Shown here in pieces: positions 12,330-23,961 of a stretch of DNA of 64,000 bases. This stretch comes from Xiphophorus maculatus. Its lineage: Eukaryota; Chordata; Actinopteri; Cyprinodontiformes; Poeciliidae. Position numbers and translations under genes: made by a program. The stretch spans positions 21,070,875 to 21,134,874 of the forward strand of contig NC_036461.1 of NCBI RefSeq assembly GCF_002775205.1. Direction: 5' to 3'. Under the pieces are notes generated by a model. That model saw only the letters and a list, made by a program, of their open reading frames with translations, was not told where the DNA came from and made no database searches. How positions within the stretch are numbered: the stretch's first letter is position 1; every line of letters begins with the position of its first letter.

Positions 12330-12948
12330 TGTGGCACCCGAGTGGAGTACCCAATATGAACCAGCAGGGATTGTGAACAGAGTTCCAACAACCAGTAAAA
12401 GTTCCAATAATTTATTTTAAAAACAGGAAATCAAAAGAGAGAGGAGGCGCAGGCAGTCCTTGGTAACCAAGTCAAAACGAGTCTATAAAATAGATGCTTA
12501 GCTCCAGCCTCTGAGGAACCTCAGCCGCACCCTGGTCCCGACGGCTCCTCCAGCCGCCCACGCGCTTCTCAACGGCGACCAGTCGAGTAACCCGCGGCCT
12601 CCAACAGCAACCCGACGGATGGCGCTTCCTGGCAACCCGTCCTCTCGTCGCTAGTCCCTGAGCCTGCTCGTGCCGTCCTCCACAAAAAGAACAGCCCAAG
12701 TCCGTCCGCCTCTTCCCCGTAGATGTCTCACCATCGATGATTTTATCCCAGTCCCAGTCTGCACGCTGCTTAATCAGAATGCGGAACACCTGTGCTGATG
12801 CAGTGGGCGTCTCCGGGTGCGCGTGGCACGTGACCTCAAAAACATGCAACACAACAATAAACACTTCAAAACATAACAACAATCCTAAGCAACAAATATA
12901 AAAAACATCACTTGAACTCAAAAGGAAAAACGAGGCCACATTACCACA
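12330..12948 (-). mobile_element. Solo LTR (619 bp) with 4 bp target duplication
   Basis: The element starts TGTGG and ends CCACA, a 5 bp terminal inverted repeat of the TG...CA type. It is flanked on both sides by CAGC (12326-12329 and 12949-12952). A poly(A)-type AATAAA on the minus strand near 12410 followed by ~80 bp suggests U3-R-U5 order on the minus strand. No gag, pol or env sequence adjoins it, so it is a solo LTR left by recombination. A 4 bp duplication fits endogenous retrovirus-like and some Gypsy-type elements; the superfamily cannot be fixed from the LTR alone. The 209-codon minus-strand frame across it is incidental. Confidence 0.75.
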
Positions 12949-12954
12949 CAGCGC

Positions 12955-15900
12955 CCCCACAGGCGAGGAGGTGAACAGGTTTTTCAAAGGTTTTTCAAAG
13001 CGTGAAAGCGAATCACACCAGCTGAAAATGTTACAAATGCTGCAATTTTGGTCCCCCAATCGAACCGAGTTTACTGGACTATCAAGTGTGAAACACCCCA
13101 AGTCTCACCTCAACAATGAACATATTTAAAGGCACAGAGGAGCTCAGACGTCCACTGGTGTAATTTAAGGATAGAAAAGGCTTTTTCTTATCATTCTTAA
13201 CCAGTTAGCATGTTGAGAGCATCTATTGGTTTCCGCTCTGAGCTGCTGTAAGATTTGGAGATCTTTTTGCCATCCAGAAGGAGCCCGTTTCCTTCCATCG
13301 GAGTGTTTACCAGCGAAGCAGCGGCTGCCTGTGACTCCCACTCCCCTGCAGATTTGACATTTTAGTCCACCCTGATGAAAAGAAAGGTTACCGGTTCAAG
13401 AGAGGAAGGGGAATGGGGGGGGGGGGGGGGGGGGGGGAGTGGAAGAAAGCTCTGCAGCATGATTTCACTCCTGCACATATAATTAATTCATTGAGAATGG
13501 ACCCTTTCTCCAAATGTCTGCCCTTTGGTCACTCATTTCTTTTACACTATTATCCGCTCTATTTTTAGAGTTTTCATCTAAGAGGAGGATATTGCATTGC
13601 ATAACAGACTTTTCCTCACCCAGTGAATGTGTTCATAGGAGACCTATTAAACTAATACCTGTGATTCTGGCTGGAACTATCACAGGTGCTGCGCATAATT
13701 AGCAGTTTTCATATTGGATCTTTTCCTCCACATTATGTCATTGGGGTTAATTAGTTAGCTTTGTATTTTTTAACAAAAACAAAATTTCACACCCTTGCTG
13801 ATACTCTGAGTTCACCTTGAAGACTGGGAACGCAAATGAAAAGATAAGGGCGGATCTATTCAGTCTAATTCTATGCTTTGTGCTCTGAGAGACGTCATCA
13901 TTTATTATTTAATTTACATCATAGTTAGAATACCAGATTGCAATTTGATTTGTTAAGCTTTGTTGTTTTACATATTTGACCAGGTAGTCATCCTGTTTTT
14001 GACAGTTTCACTTTCATAGTTATTTATTTTGCACTGACTGAACAAATGAAAGTTGTTGTTTTGTTTGACCGAGCTTGTGAAGCTGTTTGTGTCTTAGTGT
14101 GCTGTACTGGTGCAGAGGTAGTAAAGGGATGTGTTTTTAAAAAAAAAAAACATTTTAAATCAATTCAGCACAGTTTTTCTGTGTCGGATCGATATCAGCC
14201 GATACTAAACCTCAGATATCAATATCAATATCGGTATAAGTAAGTGGGGAAAAAAAAGGTGAATTGGTGCATAAGGTGGAAATATTCAAAGCAAATTGAT
14301 ACTTTTTGCACAGTATTTTATCTCAAGCTAAAAAAAAAAACCCCATATCTGTAGTAACACATATCCACAAATTCAAAATTTCTGTTTAAGAGAAAAAAAG
14401 CAAGCTCAAAATTTTGTCAAAAATGTTACCTAGGCTACAGTGACAAAAATCCTTCCTTGCATTACTAACATGTCTAAACGCTGTTAGAATTCCCAGTGAC
14501 ATTCACTGCTGGACCTAATTATAGCCTGGAGTCCAGGAAAATCCCGACGTGTGTTTGGACATGAGGCATGAGGAACCAGAAGAGATCGCCTCTAATTGGA
14601 TCCTGGAGGTGGATTGTGAACTGGGGCAGGGAGGCCCGGTCGCTTTGAGACGACCTCCCGCCGCTGCAGGGCGTGGCGTGGAGACGACCTTTCACCCTTA
14701 CAGTCTGTCTTTGAGCAACAAAACGAGTAAATGAGGAAACACGTATTATTGATATGAAATGTCTGTTTAGGACCATATTAGCCCAGAATATTTATAGCTA
14801 TACTTGGTCAACTTATTTTTTACATGTGTATATTTAGTTCACATTCACACAGAGTGATGGAATGATTTAGGGAATTAACTTTTTAACCAAACACCATATT
14901 ACCTGCAGTCAGGAGATTTTTCAAAAGAAGCATATGCGTCTATGGCATTTCCCTAAAAAAAAAAGTAATAAACTGTAATAATTGTAGCAGAGCTACTCCA
15001 ACAAGCTAACTCCAACAAGCTAGTTTGTTGTGAAATGTGAGACTCTCATCATATACAGTATGTTATAGGTTACTTTCATATATGCTAACATAGCTTTGGA
15101 TTCTACAAAGTCAAATTTTCTGTTTCAGTTGCTTTAAACTGCTAAAGTTAGCTAAAACAAGTAGCATATGTCTCATTAGCGGTTAGCTTCCACCTCAGAA
15201 AATGTAGTGGTTGAAAAAAAAAATCCTGAAGTAAAAAGACATTTTTTCTACAAAAGGTAAGCAAAATATTGCTAACAATACCTTGACAGGTTTTTCCTTT
15301 TCTTTCAAAGAAATCTGGACCTTTTATTGAGATATTTCAATTCATAAAGCTAAATGCTACAGATATTCACACGGCTTAAAAGTTAGAAATTTAGAGTTTA
15401 AACCCCACCCTAAAAAAAATGTAATAATGGTAAAAAAAAAATAAACAAATTCAAGGTAAACAATTTTCACAATCTACAAAATAAACAAGTGAATATAACT
15501 TATCCAAAATAAAATGTGTTTTATGATTTAAATTATAATCACCAAAGAAGAATAAAGAAAAATAAAGAAATACAATTTTCATTGATTCAAACTGGGCCAA
15601 CAAAAAAAAAAATAAAAAATGCATCAACAATAATAAAGAGACGGCGGGAAACTCACACGTGTTCAGTGACTCTAGGTAAATGATGGTTTCACTAAAACAA
15701 CATTTATGACATGACCTAAACTGCCCCAGTGGATTAGCTGTGAATCTAATATGGGGAAAGGGATCTCTGCTTGAACTGTACCTGTAATCTCTGATTACAA
15801 TCTTCATTATATTGAGAGATCTGATCCAGGTCCAACTGCCTTTTATCTCTGATTAAAGTCATGTTCAATAACCATTAAAAAGGAAAACAATGTCCGCCCT

Positions 15901-16600
15901 GATAAGTAAGAGCGTTTTAATACTCACGTGTCACACAAAGAGAATCACAACTTGACTGCTGGAGTTTCCATATATACACAGTTGTATTTTTACAAAAAAA
16001 AATAATAACAACTATAAACAAACATGTCCTATAGACAGCGCATCAAAGTTGTAAACAAGAAGAGATATTCAAAATAAAAGTTTAAAGCATAAGTAGCAAC
16101 AGAGCCGGTCCAAGGCTTCATTGGGAGTTAGACATAATTTGATCCTCCAGCTCAGCTAATGTTCCCTCCCCTATAGCATCCATATGTTATATAACTGAAT
16201 TATTTATAGTTATGATTTACAACTAGACAGTCAGATCATTCACGCAATGTATTATATTGATTGACAAAAGACTGCATGATGCTTGAATTACATTCACTTC
16301 ACATAAAGTGAAAAAAAAACAAAAATATTTTGAGCAGAAAAGTCTTTAGAGTCAAACTCTAGTCACATCCTACAACGTACATTGTAATAAAAAAAAAGAT
16401 TTAGATGATTAATATCTCTCCTGCTTGATATTTAACAATATATGATTTACATGTAAAATGTAGAATTTCACAGTCTATTAATTCAAATTGTCCTACAAAA
16501 ATTACTATATTAATTTTTGAAAATTAAAAAAAAGTCAAGTTATTAGAAAGTAAATAAATAAATAAACAGAAAACGCATATAAATAAGTATATGCACAGTA
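12955..16600. other. Non-coding stretch between the LTR and gpr151
   Basis: It holds a 23-base G run (13415-13437) and a short GATATC/GATACC-rich dispersed-repeat fragment (14185-14240). There is also a small GC-rich patch at 14570-14700 and long AT-rich DNA with many A runs. No gene or RNA is recognised. Confidence 0.35.
13415..13437. repeat. Poly-G tract
   Basis: It is an uninterrupted run of 23 G residues in a purine-rich setting. Such a run could form quadruplex structure and is prone to length error in sequencing. Confidence 0.9.
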
Positions 16601-16630
16601 AATAACTTTTATATATGCTCAACATTTATG

Positions 16631-16736
16631 TACTTAAGGTTTTTCATGTACTAAAACTCTAAAAGATTTGCTTAAAAGTTTGAGTTGTATTTTCAACTAA
16701 CATTGTCATTTATTTTGATCCTTTAATGCTAATCAA
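16631..16736 (+). repeat. Left arm of an inverted repeat flanking gpr151
   Basis: This 106 bp arm is the reverse complement of 19377-19482 with only four differences. The arms are 2640 bp apart and enclose the complete gpr151 coding region. The right arm sits in a dispersed-repeat copy, so both arms may be parts of a mobile element. Confidence 0.85.
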
Positions 16737-17211
16737 GAATTAAGACTTAAAAAAAATCCAATGATAAAAAAATGTTATAATAAAAACGAACAGAACGTTT
16801 TGCTATGCATTTTTTAAGACGACACTAATGAACAAATAACCTTTTAAACATTGTGAATCCCAAATGTAAACGTGCAAAACAAAACATGTCAATTCATGTC
16901 CTCTCATACAAAAAGAAGAAAAAACTTTCACTCTATAACTTTTGTGACAATTCTACTGCTCTTTAGTTCCCCTGCTGGTGTGGAGACCCATAACCAGCTG
17001 CTTAGTTTGCCGATGCCTTGGTCCGGCGCTGTACAACACCAACCCATGATAGTGTAGAAGTTTATATTACATCTAATCAAACTCACAATACCAAACGGGC
17101 CACTACAGCCTTTAGTAAAGGTCTGAGTGGGTGGATGTACTATAAAGCAGCCAACAACAAACTGAAAATCTCCCGCTAAAAAACAAATAAACAACAACAA
17201 CAAAAAGTTCA

Positions 17212-18348
17212 TTACAGCATCTTCTCCTCTTTCTCCCACGGAACCGGATCGTGCTCGTCCTCCACGTGCGTGTTCCGGCGCCCCGTCCAAAAGTGCTCCA
17301 CGTCGGGGAACGTCGCCTCCTTCGTCTGTGAGACGGCGTTGCCCACCGCGTTCGCCGCGACCTCCGCGCCGTTCCCCTCGGTCTGCGGGCACTTCGTCTC
17401 GGGCGCGCGCTTGTCGCGCCGGCACGTCGCGACGAACCAGATCGCGACCAGTCCTTGGCGCACGTCGTCGTACATGGTCATCAGGACGACCGGGGACAGG
17501 GCGCTGCACGCGTAAAGGAGGACCTGCGCGAACATGATCAGCCCCGCAGGGGGCCTGTTGTAGCCCAGTCTGATCCACGTGAACGTCCCCCACTCGGGCA
17601 GCAGCATGAGCCACACGGCGCCGCTCAGGCACAGCAAGACCAGCACCACCTTGCTCTGATGCCGCGGGCTCGGCGCGTGGTTCACGGCGGTGTACAGAGT
17701 TTTGGTGTAGTACGCGATCGTGAAGATGACCGGCGCCACGAACGCCACGGTCGGGTAGATCTTGTAGAACAGACTCATGAAGTCAGACGCGCACACCGGC
17801 ATCTCGGAGACGCAGACGAAGTCGTCGCCGCGCGGCACCAAGGCGGCGAAGAGCATCTGCGGCAGGGGGAACATCATGGACACCGTCCAAATGAACGCCA
17901 GCGCTCCGTGGATCCACGTGGGGCTGTGGAGGGGCTGCGACGCGGCGGCGCGCGGCAGCAGCGTGTGCTTGGCTTTGGTGGTCGCGACCAGGATGAAAGT
18001 TTTCGCGACCACGCACGAGTGCTGGAACCAGTCCGTGGTGCGGCACGCGAAGCTCCCCAAGGTCCAGGTCTGTCTGTAGTAGGTGACGGCGCGCACGGGC
18101 GCGCACAGCAGCAGGATGGCCAGATCCGTGGAGGCCAGCGAGGCGAGGAGGGCTTTCACCTCAGAGCCCCTGCCGCTCCGGAAGTCGCGGATGAAGATCA
18201 GCAACACCAGCAGGTTGCACACCGCGCCGGACACGCAGATCCCGATCAGGAGGACGGGCATGGCGGTCCGGGTGTCCTCTCCCCGGAGGAGCTGGACTCC
18301 TCCGACGAAATCGAAAAAGGAGACATTAGTCGGTCGATCAATATCCAT
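17212..18348 (-). CDS. gpr151: G protein-coupled receptor 151 (orphan class A GPCR)
   Basis: This is a complete intronless frame of 378 residues ending in TAA. I chose the ATG at 18348 (GAGGAGATGG, good context) because the frame further upstream opens only with TTG. In mammals GPR151 is an orphan galanin-receptor-like GPCR of habenular neurons and is also encoded by a single coding exon. Seven hydrophobic segments are visible. N45 lies in TM1 (AVCNLLVLL), D75 in TM2 (LASTDLAILL), and the disulfide cysteines are about C102 and C179. P251 is in TM6 (MLLPEWG). One N-glycosylation site (NVS) is at residue 8. The strongest identifiers are the family-specific tail motifs DVEHFW (349-354) and DPVPWE (367-372). 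The DRY motif after TM3 is absent (ATTKAKH instead) and NPxxY in TM7 reads SPVVL. Loss of DRY is, as I recall, also a feature of mammalian GPR151. Length is slightly shorter than the ~419 residues of the human protein. The coding region is far richer in GC and CpG than its surroundings. Confidence 0.93.
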   Translation of the reverse strand: MDIDRPTNVSFFDFVGGVQLLRGEDTRTAMPVLLIGICVSGAVCNLLVLLIFIRDFRSGRGSEVKALLASLASTDLAILLLCAPVRAVTYYRQTWTLGSFACRTTDWFQHSCVVAKTFILVATTKAKHTLLPRAAASQPLHSPTWIHGALAFIWTVSMMFPLPQMLFAALVPRGDDFVCVSEMPVCASDFMSLFYKIYPTVAFVAPVIFTIAYYTKTLYTAVNHAPSPRHQSKVVLVLLCLSGAVWLMLLPEWGTFTWIRLGYNRPPAGLIMFAQVLLYACSALSPVVLMTMYDDVRQGLVAIWFVATCRRDKRAPETKCPQTEGNGAEVAANAVGNAVSQTKEATFPDVEHFWTGRRNTHVEDEHDPVPWEKEEKML

Positions 18349-18650
18349 CTCCTCCTGGTTCGAGTTTCTCGAAAAAGTTATCCACGCCCCCAAAGAAAAA
18401 AATTACAAATGAACGAGTTTTTTTTTTTTTTTTAATAGTTCAAAATTCTCTCCAAAAGCAAAGCGGAGGAGCTGCCGTAGTGCTGACACGCAGCAAGTGG
18501 GAGAGCAGGCTGGTAGGTACGGGCTATTTCAAGTCCTGCCATTTAGCGTCGTCAAGCGACACGTCACTTCATCAGTGGGACTCCAGGCTACAGCGCGTAA
18601 AGGAGAGCGCAGCGGCCGCGGTTTACACTCCAGCCTCAGAGGAATCGCTG

Positions 18651-18678
18651 CTCTCTCACACACACACACTACCCCCCC

Positions 18679-18709
<31 letters not shown>

Positions 18710-18712
18710 ACA
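18651..18712. repeat. CA repeats flanking a poly-C tract
   Basis: Short (CA)n runs lie on both sides of 24 consecutive C residues (18672-18695). They lie about 300 bp upstream of the gpr151 start codon and so within its likely promoter region. Confidence 0.9.
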
Positions 18713-19189
18713 TTTTTTTGATTTTTTGACCTAAAGAGTATTTGCTTACTACAATGAATTACTTTAACTCTTTTATGAAACTGATGATTTAACTTGAGAT
18801 AAATTATTTAATTCATTCTTTACAATACAAATATTGCCCAAAAGGTGAAATTATGGCCACATACTTTTGGATAATATTTTGAATGCCATTTCATGATGGC
18901 ATGAATTAATAACAAGGTCTGCAGTATAAACAACAAATATATATTTTTAATAAACATTTTTGTCTCTTAATGTGGTAAGTTGCTCCTCTGTCTTTAACTA
19001 TTCAAAGTGGTGCTGAAATGTTGTTGTTAGCAGACAAAGATGGGACCTTGACTTGCATTATAAAGGATTTATAATGGGACGTTGGGGAGGATTTATTGAT
19101 GCTCCCATGTTTCCCCATGTTAAGTCCACCCATATTGATCATTTTTTTGCTCTTTGCTTAATTAAGAAAAATATTACTCAAAATTGTTT

Positions 19190-19640
19190 TATTTTTATAT
19201 TATTTCTGTTTATCATGTCAATATGCTATTAAAGTATTTTAGAGGCACCTATGAACTTTGTACAAATTCTGTCCTAGGTTATAACAAAGTAATTCAAAGG
19301 AAAAAAAACACAAAAAACACTTTTTATGTTTTTTTTGTTTGTTTTTTTAAATAAAAAAAAAACAACACAAATGTTGTTGATTAACACTAAAGGATCAAAA
19401 TAAATGACAATGTTAGTTGAAAATACAACTCAAACCTTTAAGCAAATCTTTTAGAGTTTTAGTACATGAAAAACTTTAAGTACATAAAGTACATTAAGTA
19501 CATTTAAGTACATAAATTTAAAAAAAAATTAATTTTTTTTTAAATATCATTAAGTTTAAATAGCAAAACAATGTCAATATTGATAATAGCATTGGTATCG
19601 ACAATACTGACTTAGTATTCATTTGGTATCAGATCGATAA
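19190..19640 (+). repeat. Dispersed repeat with GATA/TATC-rich end; contains the right gpr151 inverted-repeat arm
   Basis: The phrase TTTCTGTTTATCATG...AAAGTATTTTAGAGGCACCTATGAAC recurs in the same orientation near 53130-53190 and inverted near 61560-61490. The end is rich in GGTATCGA/GATCGATA motifs shared with 47150-47240 and 60960-61050. The right inverted-repeat arm (19377-19482) lies inside this stretch. I see no coding capacity; it is probably a non-autonomous DNA element. Confidence 0.55.
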
Positions 19641-20089
19641 CAAAGCATACACTATCTCAAACCTTTAGATGTCCTGTTGGTTAAGTTAAATGTTTTTTGT
19701 AAAGTTTGCGACAGTACAGGGTCAGTGCTCTCATATTTGATTTGGAAATTTCCCCCAGAAAACGTATTGTGGGCGAATCAGGACTGCAGGCCGTGCTCTT
19801 CCTCAGGCCAGGCCTTTGTAATGTGAGCGCAGTGGGGCTTTGCTTTGACTTATTAAAAATGTAAGAATGTCCCTGGGGAAAAAGTATGTCTTGGAGACAG
19901 CATATGCCGCTCCAAAATCTTGTTATTCTTTTCTGTGTGAACGCTGCCACATAGTTAGGATCTAGTTCCACGGAGAATGCTGGTCCCGTAACGACATATT
20001 TCTGTTCGATGGATCAGACATCGCAGGTGTAAAGTTTAGGCTAAACTTAGTTTTGAAATAGTTCAGTGATGTTCTCAGTTACATTCCAC

Positions 20090-20450
20090 AGAAAACATAT
20101 TTATGCATTTTGAACTTTTTCTCACTTTGTCACATTTCAACAACAAACTTTCATGTATTTTGTTGTTGTTGTTATTGTGACAGACCCAGAACAAACAGTG
20201 CATAATTGCAAAGTGGAAGGAAGTTCCAAAAAACTATCAGAGCAGATACCATAGCATTGCAAGTAAACAGAATAAACTAATTGAAAACCCAGTGGCCAGG
20301 TCATTTTTTAACCATTATGTACACATGTCTGAAATATTAATATAACAGTGGCTCATTACTACAGACCCAGTCAAAGTCCAAACCTAAATCTAACTTGGAT
20401 TTTGTGGCTAGTTTTCAAAAATACTGTTCACAAATGGCTTCTATCTAATA
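20090..20450 (+). mobile_element. Tc1/mariner relic
   Basis: A phrase typical of Tc1-type 3' transposase coding sequence (GACCCAGTCAAAGTCCAAAC at about 20364) is followed by degenerate continuation. It is preceded by the non-coding phrase GTGACAGACCCAGAACAAAC...GTGCATAATTGCAAAGTGGAAGG common to fish Tc1-like elements. It is strongly decayed, with no intact frame. Confidence 0.55.
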
Positions 20451-20569
20451 TGATTTAGGAAAAATGAAATGGGTAAAAGTTTCAGCCCATTTCTGCCATG
20501 AAAGAAAAAAAAAAGCCAAACAGGAAGTCATAATTATGAGTTTTAAAAATCATACTTAAGACAGTAAAA

Positions 20570-20885
20570 GTTGCAATTTTAAGAATAAAAGTCAGGATTT
20601 TGACTTGCAAAGTGATAATTATTAGATTCAAGTCAATTTTAGCTTTCAAAGTCAAGATTAAAAAGATAAAAAGCCACTTTATTTTTCAAAAAAAAAAGCT
20701 TGCTCCAGCATCTTGTAAATATGACTTGGAAAGTCAAAATTATGACTTTGTATCCAAAAGTTACAACTTGGTGACTCATAATTGTGACTTTGAATCTAGT
20801 CATTGTGACTGTGAAAGTCAAAAAACACAACTATCTCAAAATGATGACTTTGTATCTCATAAGTATGACTTTAAAATAAAAAAAA
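20570..20885. repeat. Degenerate ~20-25 bp minisatellite (GACTTTG-rich)
   Basis: The phrase TATGACTTTGTATC / AAAGTCAAAATTATGACTT recurs about ten times with imperfect spacing. This type of repeat is widespread in fish genomes. The 98-codon plus-strand frame across it is a by-product of the repeat. Confidence 0.7.
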
Positions 20886-20889
20886 ACTT

Positions 20890-22685
20890 ACTGTGAAAAA
20901 TTGGTTAAAAAAAAAAAGAGTCAGGCAAGCAGCTAGAGACAAACCCTCACAGACTTTACAGCAGAAGCACAAACTGGTCAAAACTATAAAACTTTTGAAC
21001 TTGCTCCCTTCAATGATCTCCAAGTTCAGCCCAATTATCGGTCTGGCTGTGGGCCTGAGGTTCATGACACCAGAATGCACCACAGCGAGGTGTTTACTGG
21101 GCCCGAGGTGCCTCCGGATGGTGAGGGTGGTCGTGGTCGCGGGGGGTGAGGAGAGGGAAGAGGAGGGGACGAATATGGAGAGGTGTGGGTGCCCACTCAA
21201 ATGCTGTCGCCTCCTTTAAGAGGGCTGGTTGCTAGGAGACCGGCACTGCCATCGCAGCACGGGGCAAGAAAGATGTGTGAGGTGTCATGAAGCAGTGTGG
21301 GATATGGATGGATGGAAGGATGAATGGATGGAGAGGCTTTAAAGGGAAATCTGGAGCTTTAGATCTGTTCAGTGATCAGCTTCAGCTGAACCCACTATGT
21401 GTCTTAAAAACATCCATCAAACTGTTTTTTTAAAATCATAAATAACTTCAGAAGTGAATAAACATATTAGAACAGCTTGAGTTTTTAATCATCTTACATA
21501 AATGGATGCAGTAACACTTTTCAGTTGGATTAACTGTCTAACAACAAATCAATCAAAGCGAGATTGTCATAAAAAACATATTTTACATTGTGGACATCAG
21601 AAAAATTACAGTTTGCATGAGAAACTGTACTGGGTGTGTTGAACTGGGTGCAGGTGTCTCTCATTCGTGTTTTAATGTGGCCTGAATGATTACTGAAGGA
21701 ACGTCAATCTCTCTGAAGTTTGACATAATCAAACTTTATGTCAAAGGTTTGATTCCTTTGACGTAATTTTCCATGCTTTCTGGAGCCATTGGTTATTCCT
21801 CTCAGCAATCTTCTGTCTTTCATAGACAGAAGATTCCTTTCTGAATTGCGTGCTCACCCACACCTCCTTCTTTCAATAGTAGAGCTTCTTCTTGGGAGAC
21901 GACCAAAACCAACCGAGAGGAACAAATGTCCATGAGTGTCATTACCTCCTTTAGATCCCTGGATCTGCCACTCAAGTCTCGACTGGGTCGGTATTGTGTG
22001 GGAGTCGGATCCCCTGCATCCCCCTGAGGCTAGCACCGAGTCGCAGTGGGACAGAATAACAGTAAAAGGGAATGACAGCGAGAAGGGGGAGTGCATACAC
22101 AAAAACGCCGGAGTGGGTAAGAGTAAGTAATGTTCCCTTTGGAGAAATTCCAGAAGAGACTCAAAAGAGGAAGTACTTTTTCATCCACAGGGATGTCTGT
22201 CCTAAAAAGCAGGCCTGACCGTTGCAAATGCTTGTCCCACATCCCTGGGTGCAGAAAAGCTTTCACAGTGCTAAAGAAAAGCGGCGTGTCTCATTCAGGA
22301 AGATCAAGGGTCGCCTCGGTAACTGTTATTGATGTCATTGCTCAGATGTGGAAAACCGATTAGCGGTCAGTTGTTTGTGTTGTTATTGTTGCCCTGTTTT
22401 ACATGAACACTGACTCCTTTCAAGCCACCAAGAGAGAACCGCCATCAAACCGAACTGTCGGCTCCTCAGTGATATTCATGCCAGGGCCATTTCTGGTTTT
22501 GTGGGGAACCTACACAAGATGCTGTTTGGGAACTTAGGAAAATTGTTGGATCAAATGTTTTCGTATCTCATTGATTCAGACAATGATTTTAGTCTTTTAG
22601 CAGCAACAAAAAATTTAACTTTTGTCAAAAACCCTTTCTGTGTTTAACTCTTCATGATGACACTGGTGTTCTCATAAAACCATGA
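20890..22685. other. Non-coding stretch
   Basis: It includes a GC-richer patch at 21030-21220 with an open frame of about 108 codons on each strand. Neither has a recognisable domain. A 22130-22363 frame is likewise unsupported. A local inverted repeat (TCTTCTGTCT...AGACAGAAGA) lies near 21809-21835. Confidence 0.3.
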
Positions 22686-22740
22686 CTTACACACAGGGCC
22701 GGATTTAGGAGGATGGGGGCCCCTGGGCTGGAGTCAGGAT

Positions 22741-22834
22741 GGGGGCCCCTGGGCTAGAGTCAAAATATATATATATACATATGTATATATATATATGTAT
22801 ATATATATATTTTGACTCTAGCCCAGGGGCCCCC
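22741..22834. repeat. 94 bp palindrome inside the hAT element
   Basis: The arm GGGGGCCCCTGGGCTAGAGT plus CAAAA and alternating TA is mirrored perfectly at 22800-22834 around an (AT)n centre. The GGGGCCCCTGGGCT phrase also occurs once more just upstream (about 22706-22735). So the element's terminal sequence has been duplicated and inverted there. Such a cruciform-prone arm may have arisen by an internal rearrangement during transposition. Confidence 0.85.
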
Positions 22835-23145
22835 ATATATATTTTGTATGTGTTTGTTTTGTTTTAGAGGATGAGCAGAAAATGACCGAACAGTAAGTTT
22901 TGACAACTGACAACGTTAATAAGCCAGTTGTCACAAACTACAAACAACTCTGAACTCTTTTCTAGAAAGACTAAACCACATGTTGGGGTTGAAACTAGAA
23001 TATGATGCTTGCATCACAAAATAAAATCACTGAATAGTTATTGTTGCCTGGACTTCAACACAAACTATAAAACAGATTGAGTGCAAGAAAGTGCAATGCT
23101 CAAATATACTTTTACAAAGCAAAGCGAGTAAAACAATATTTAGTT

Positions 23146-23961
23146 TGCAATGTCAATCCCCATCTCTTCCAAAACCTTGAGTACAGACGCACATAAAGCT
23201 TCCCCAGTATGACTTTCAATTGGTAGAAACTTCAGAAAGCATTCCTGCGAGTGTCCTTCAGGACACATATCTTAACACAAATGTTAACTGATCAACATGT
23301 GCCACATCTGGCGTGGAGTCAACAGAGATTGAGAAGTATTTTGCCATTTTTACTTCACTCACTATTTCTGATAGAACACGATCACCCATCAGCTGAATAA
23401 ATTCCTCACATGTTTGGGAAGAAAGATATGAGGGTTTCCCTGAACCTGCATTTCCATATTTCTCTATGTGAGACTTCAGAAAAGGATCAAACTCGCTGAT
23501 TAACTCCAGTATTCCCAGATAATTCCCATTATCAGTTCTTCCAAATTTGTCACTGGCTCCTCTCAGAGCCAGTCCCCTCTGCTAAAAACTTGACAACAGA
23601 CACAACTCTTCTCAACTCTTCTCTTCCAATATGAACACTCTGATTCAAATTGTTTCTGCAGTTCTGTGTCTATCCTCCCGCTGGCTGCTGCAAGTGAAAC
23701 GTAAGTCAGCATTGCTTTTCTATGATGTTCGCTGTTTTCATGCTCTCTCATGCGTTCAGTTGCGTGCTTCCAGTCACTGAAAAAAGTTTCAAAGTTTGAC
23801 TGAGTATTAGCATTGCTGAAAATGCGGCATGCAAAATAAAATGCAGCTCCGGTGGATGGAGAGTAGAGGAGCCACGGTCTTTCGATGTACTCACCATTTA
23901 ACATCTTGCGTTTAAAGTGAGATTTGGAGAAGTGACGCTTTTGATGCTTGTAAGCCAACAT
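23146..23961 (-). pseudogene. hAT transposase fragment (TTF-type zinc finger and N-terminal catalytic region)
   Basis: An ATG at 23961 opens a 132-codon frame containing RPWLLYSPSTGAAFYFACRI and a C/H-rich TTF-type zinc finger with HENSEHHRKAM. The frame is lost near 23600. Homology resumes in another frame through about 23520-23146, with phrases such as KYFSISVDSTPDVAHVDQL, the first part of the RNase H-like domain. At least one more frameshift occurs near 23265. The DNA-binding and catalytic halves are therefore disconnected and the C-terminal dimerisation region is missing. Confidence 0.8.

Noticed and set aside
12472..13101. 209-codon minus-strand frame
   Set aside because: It lies mostly inside the solo LTR and encodes no known domain.
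18349..18393. N-terminal extension of gpr151 to 393 residues
   Set aside because: The extension begins with TTG, not ATG; the ATG at 18348 has good context and precedes the NVS glycosylation site.
17455..18435. 326-codon plus-strand open frame opposite gpr151
   Set aside because: It is the antisense shadow of a GC-rich coding sequence; its composition (Arg/His/Gln-rich) has no domain, and the minus-strand frame is a clear GPCR.
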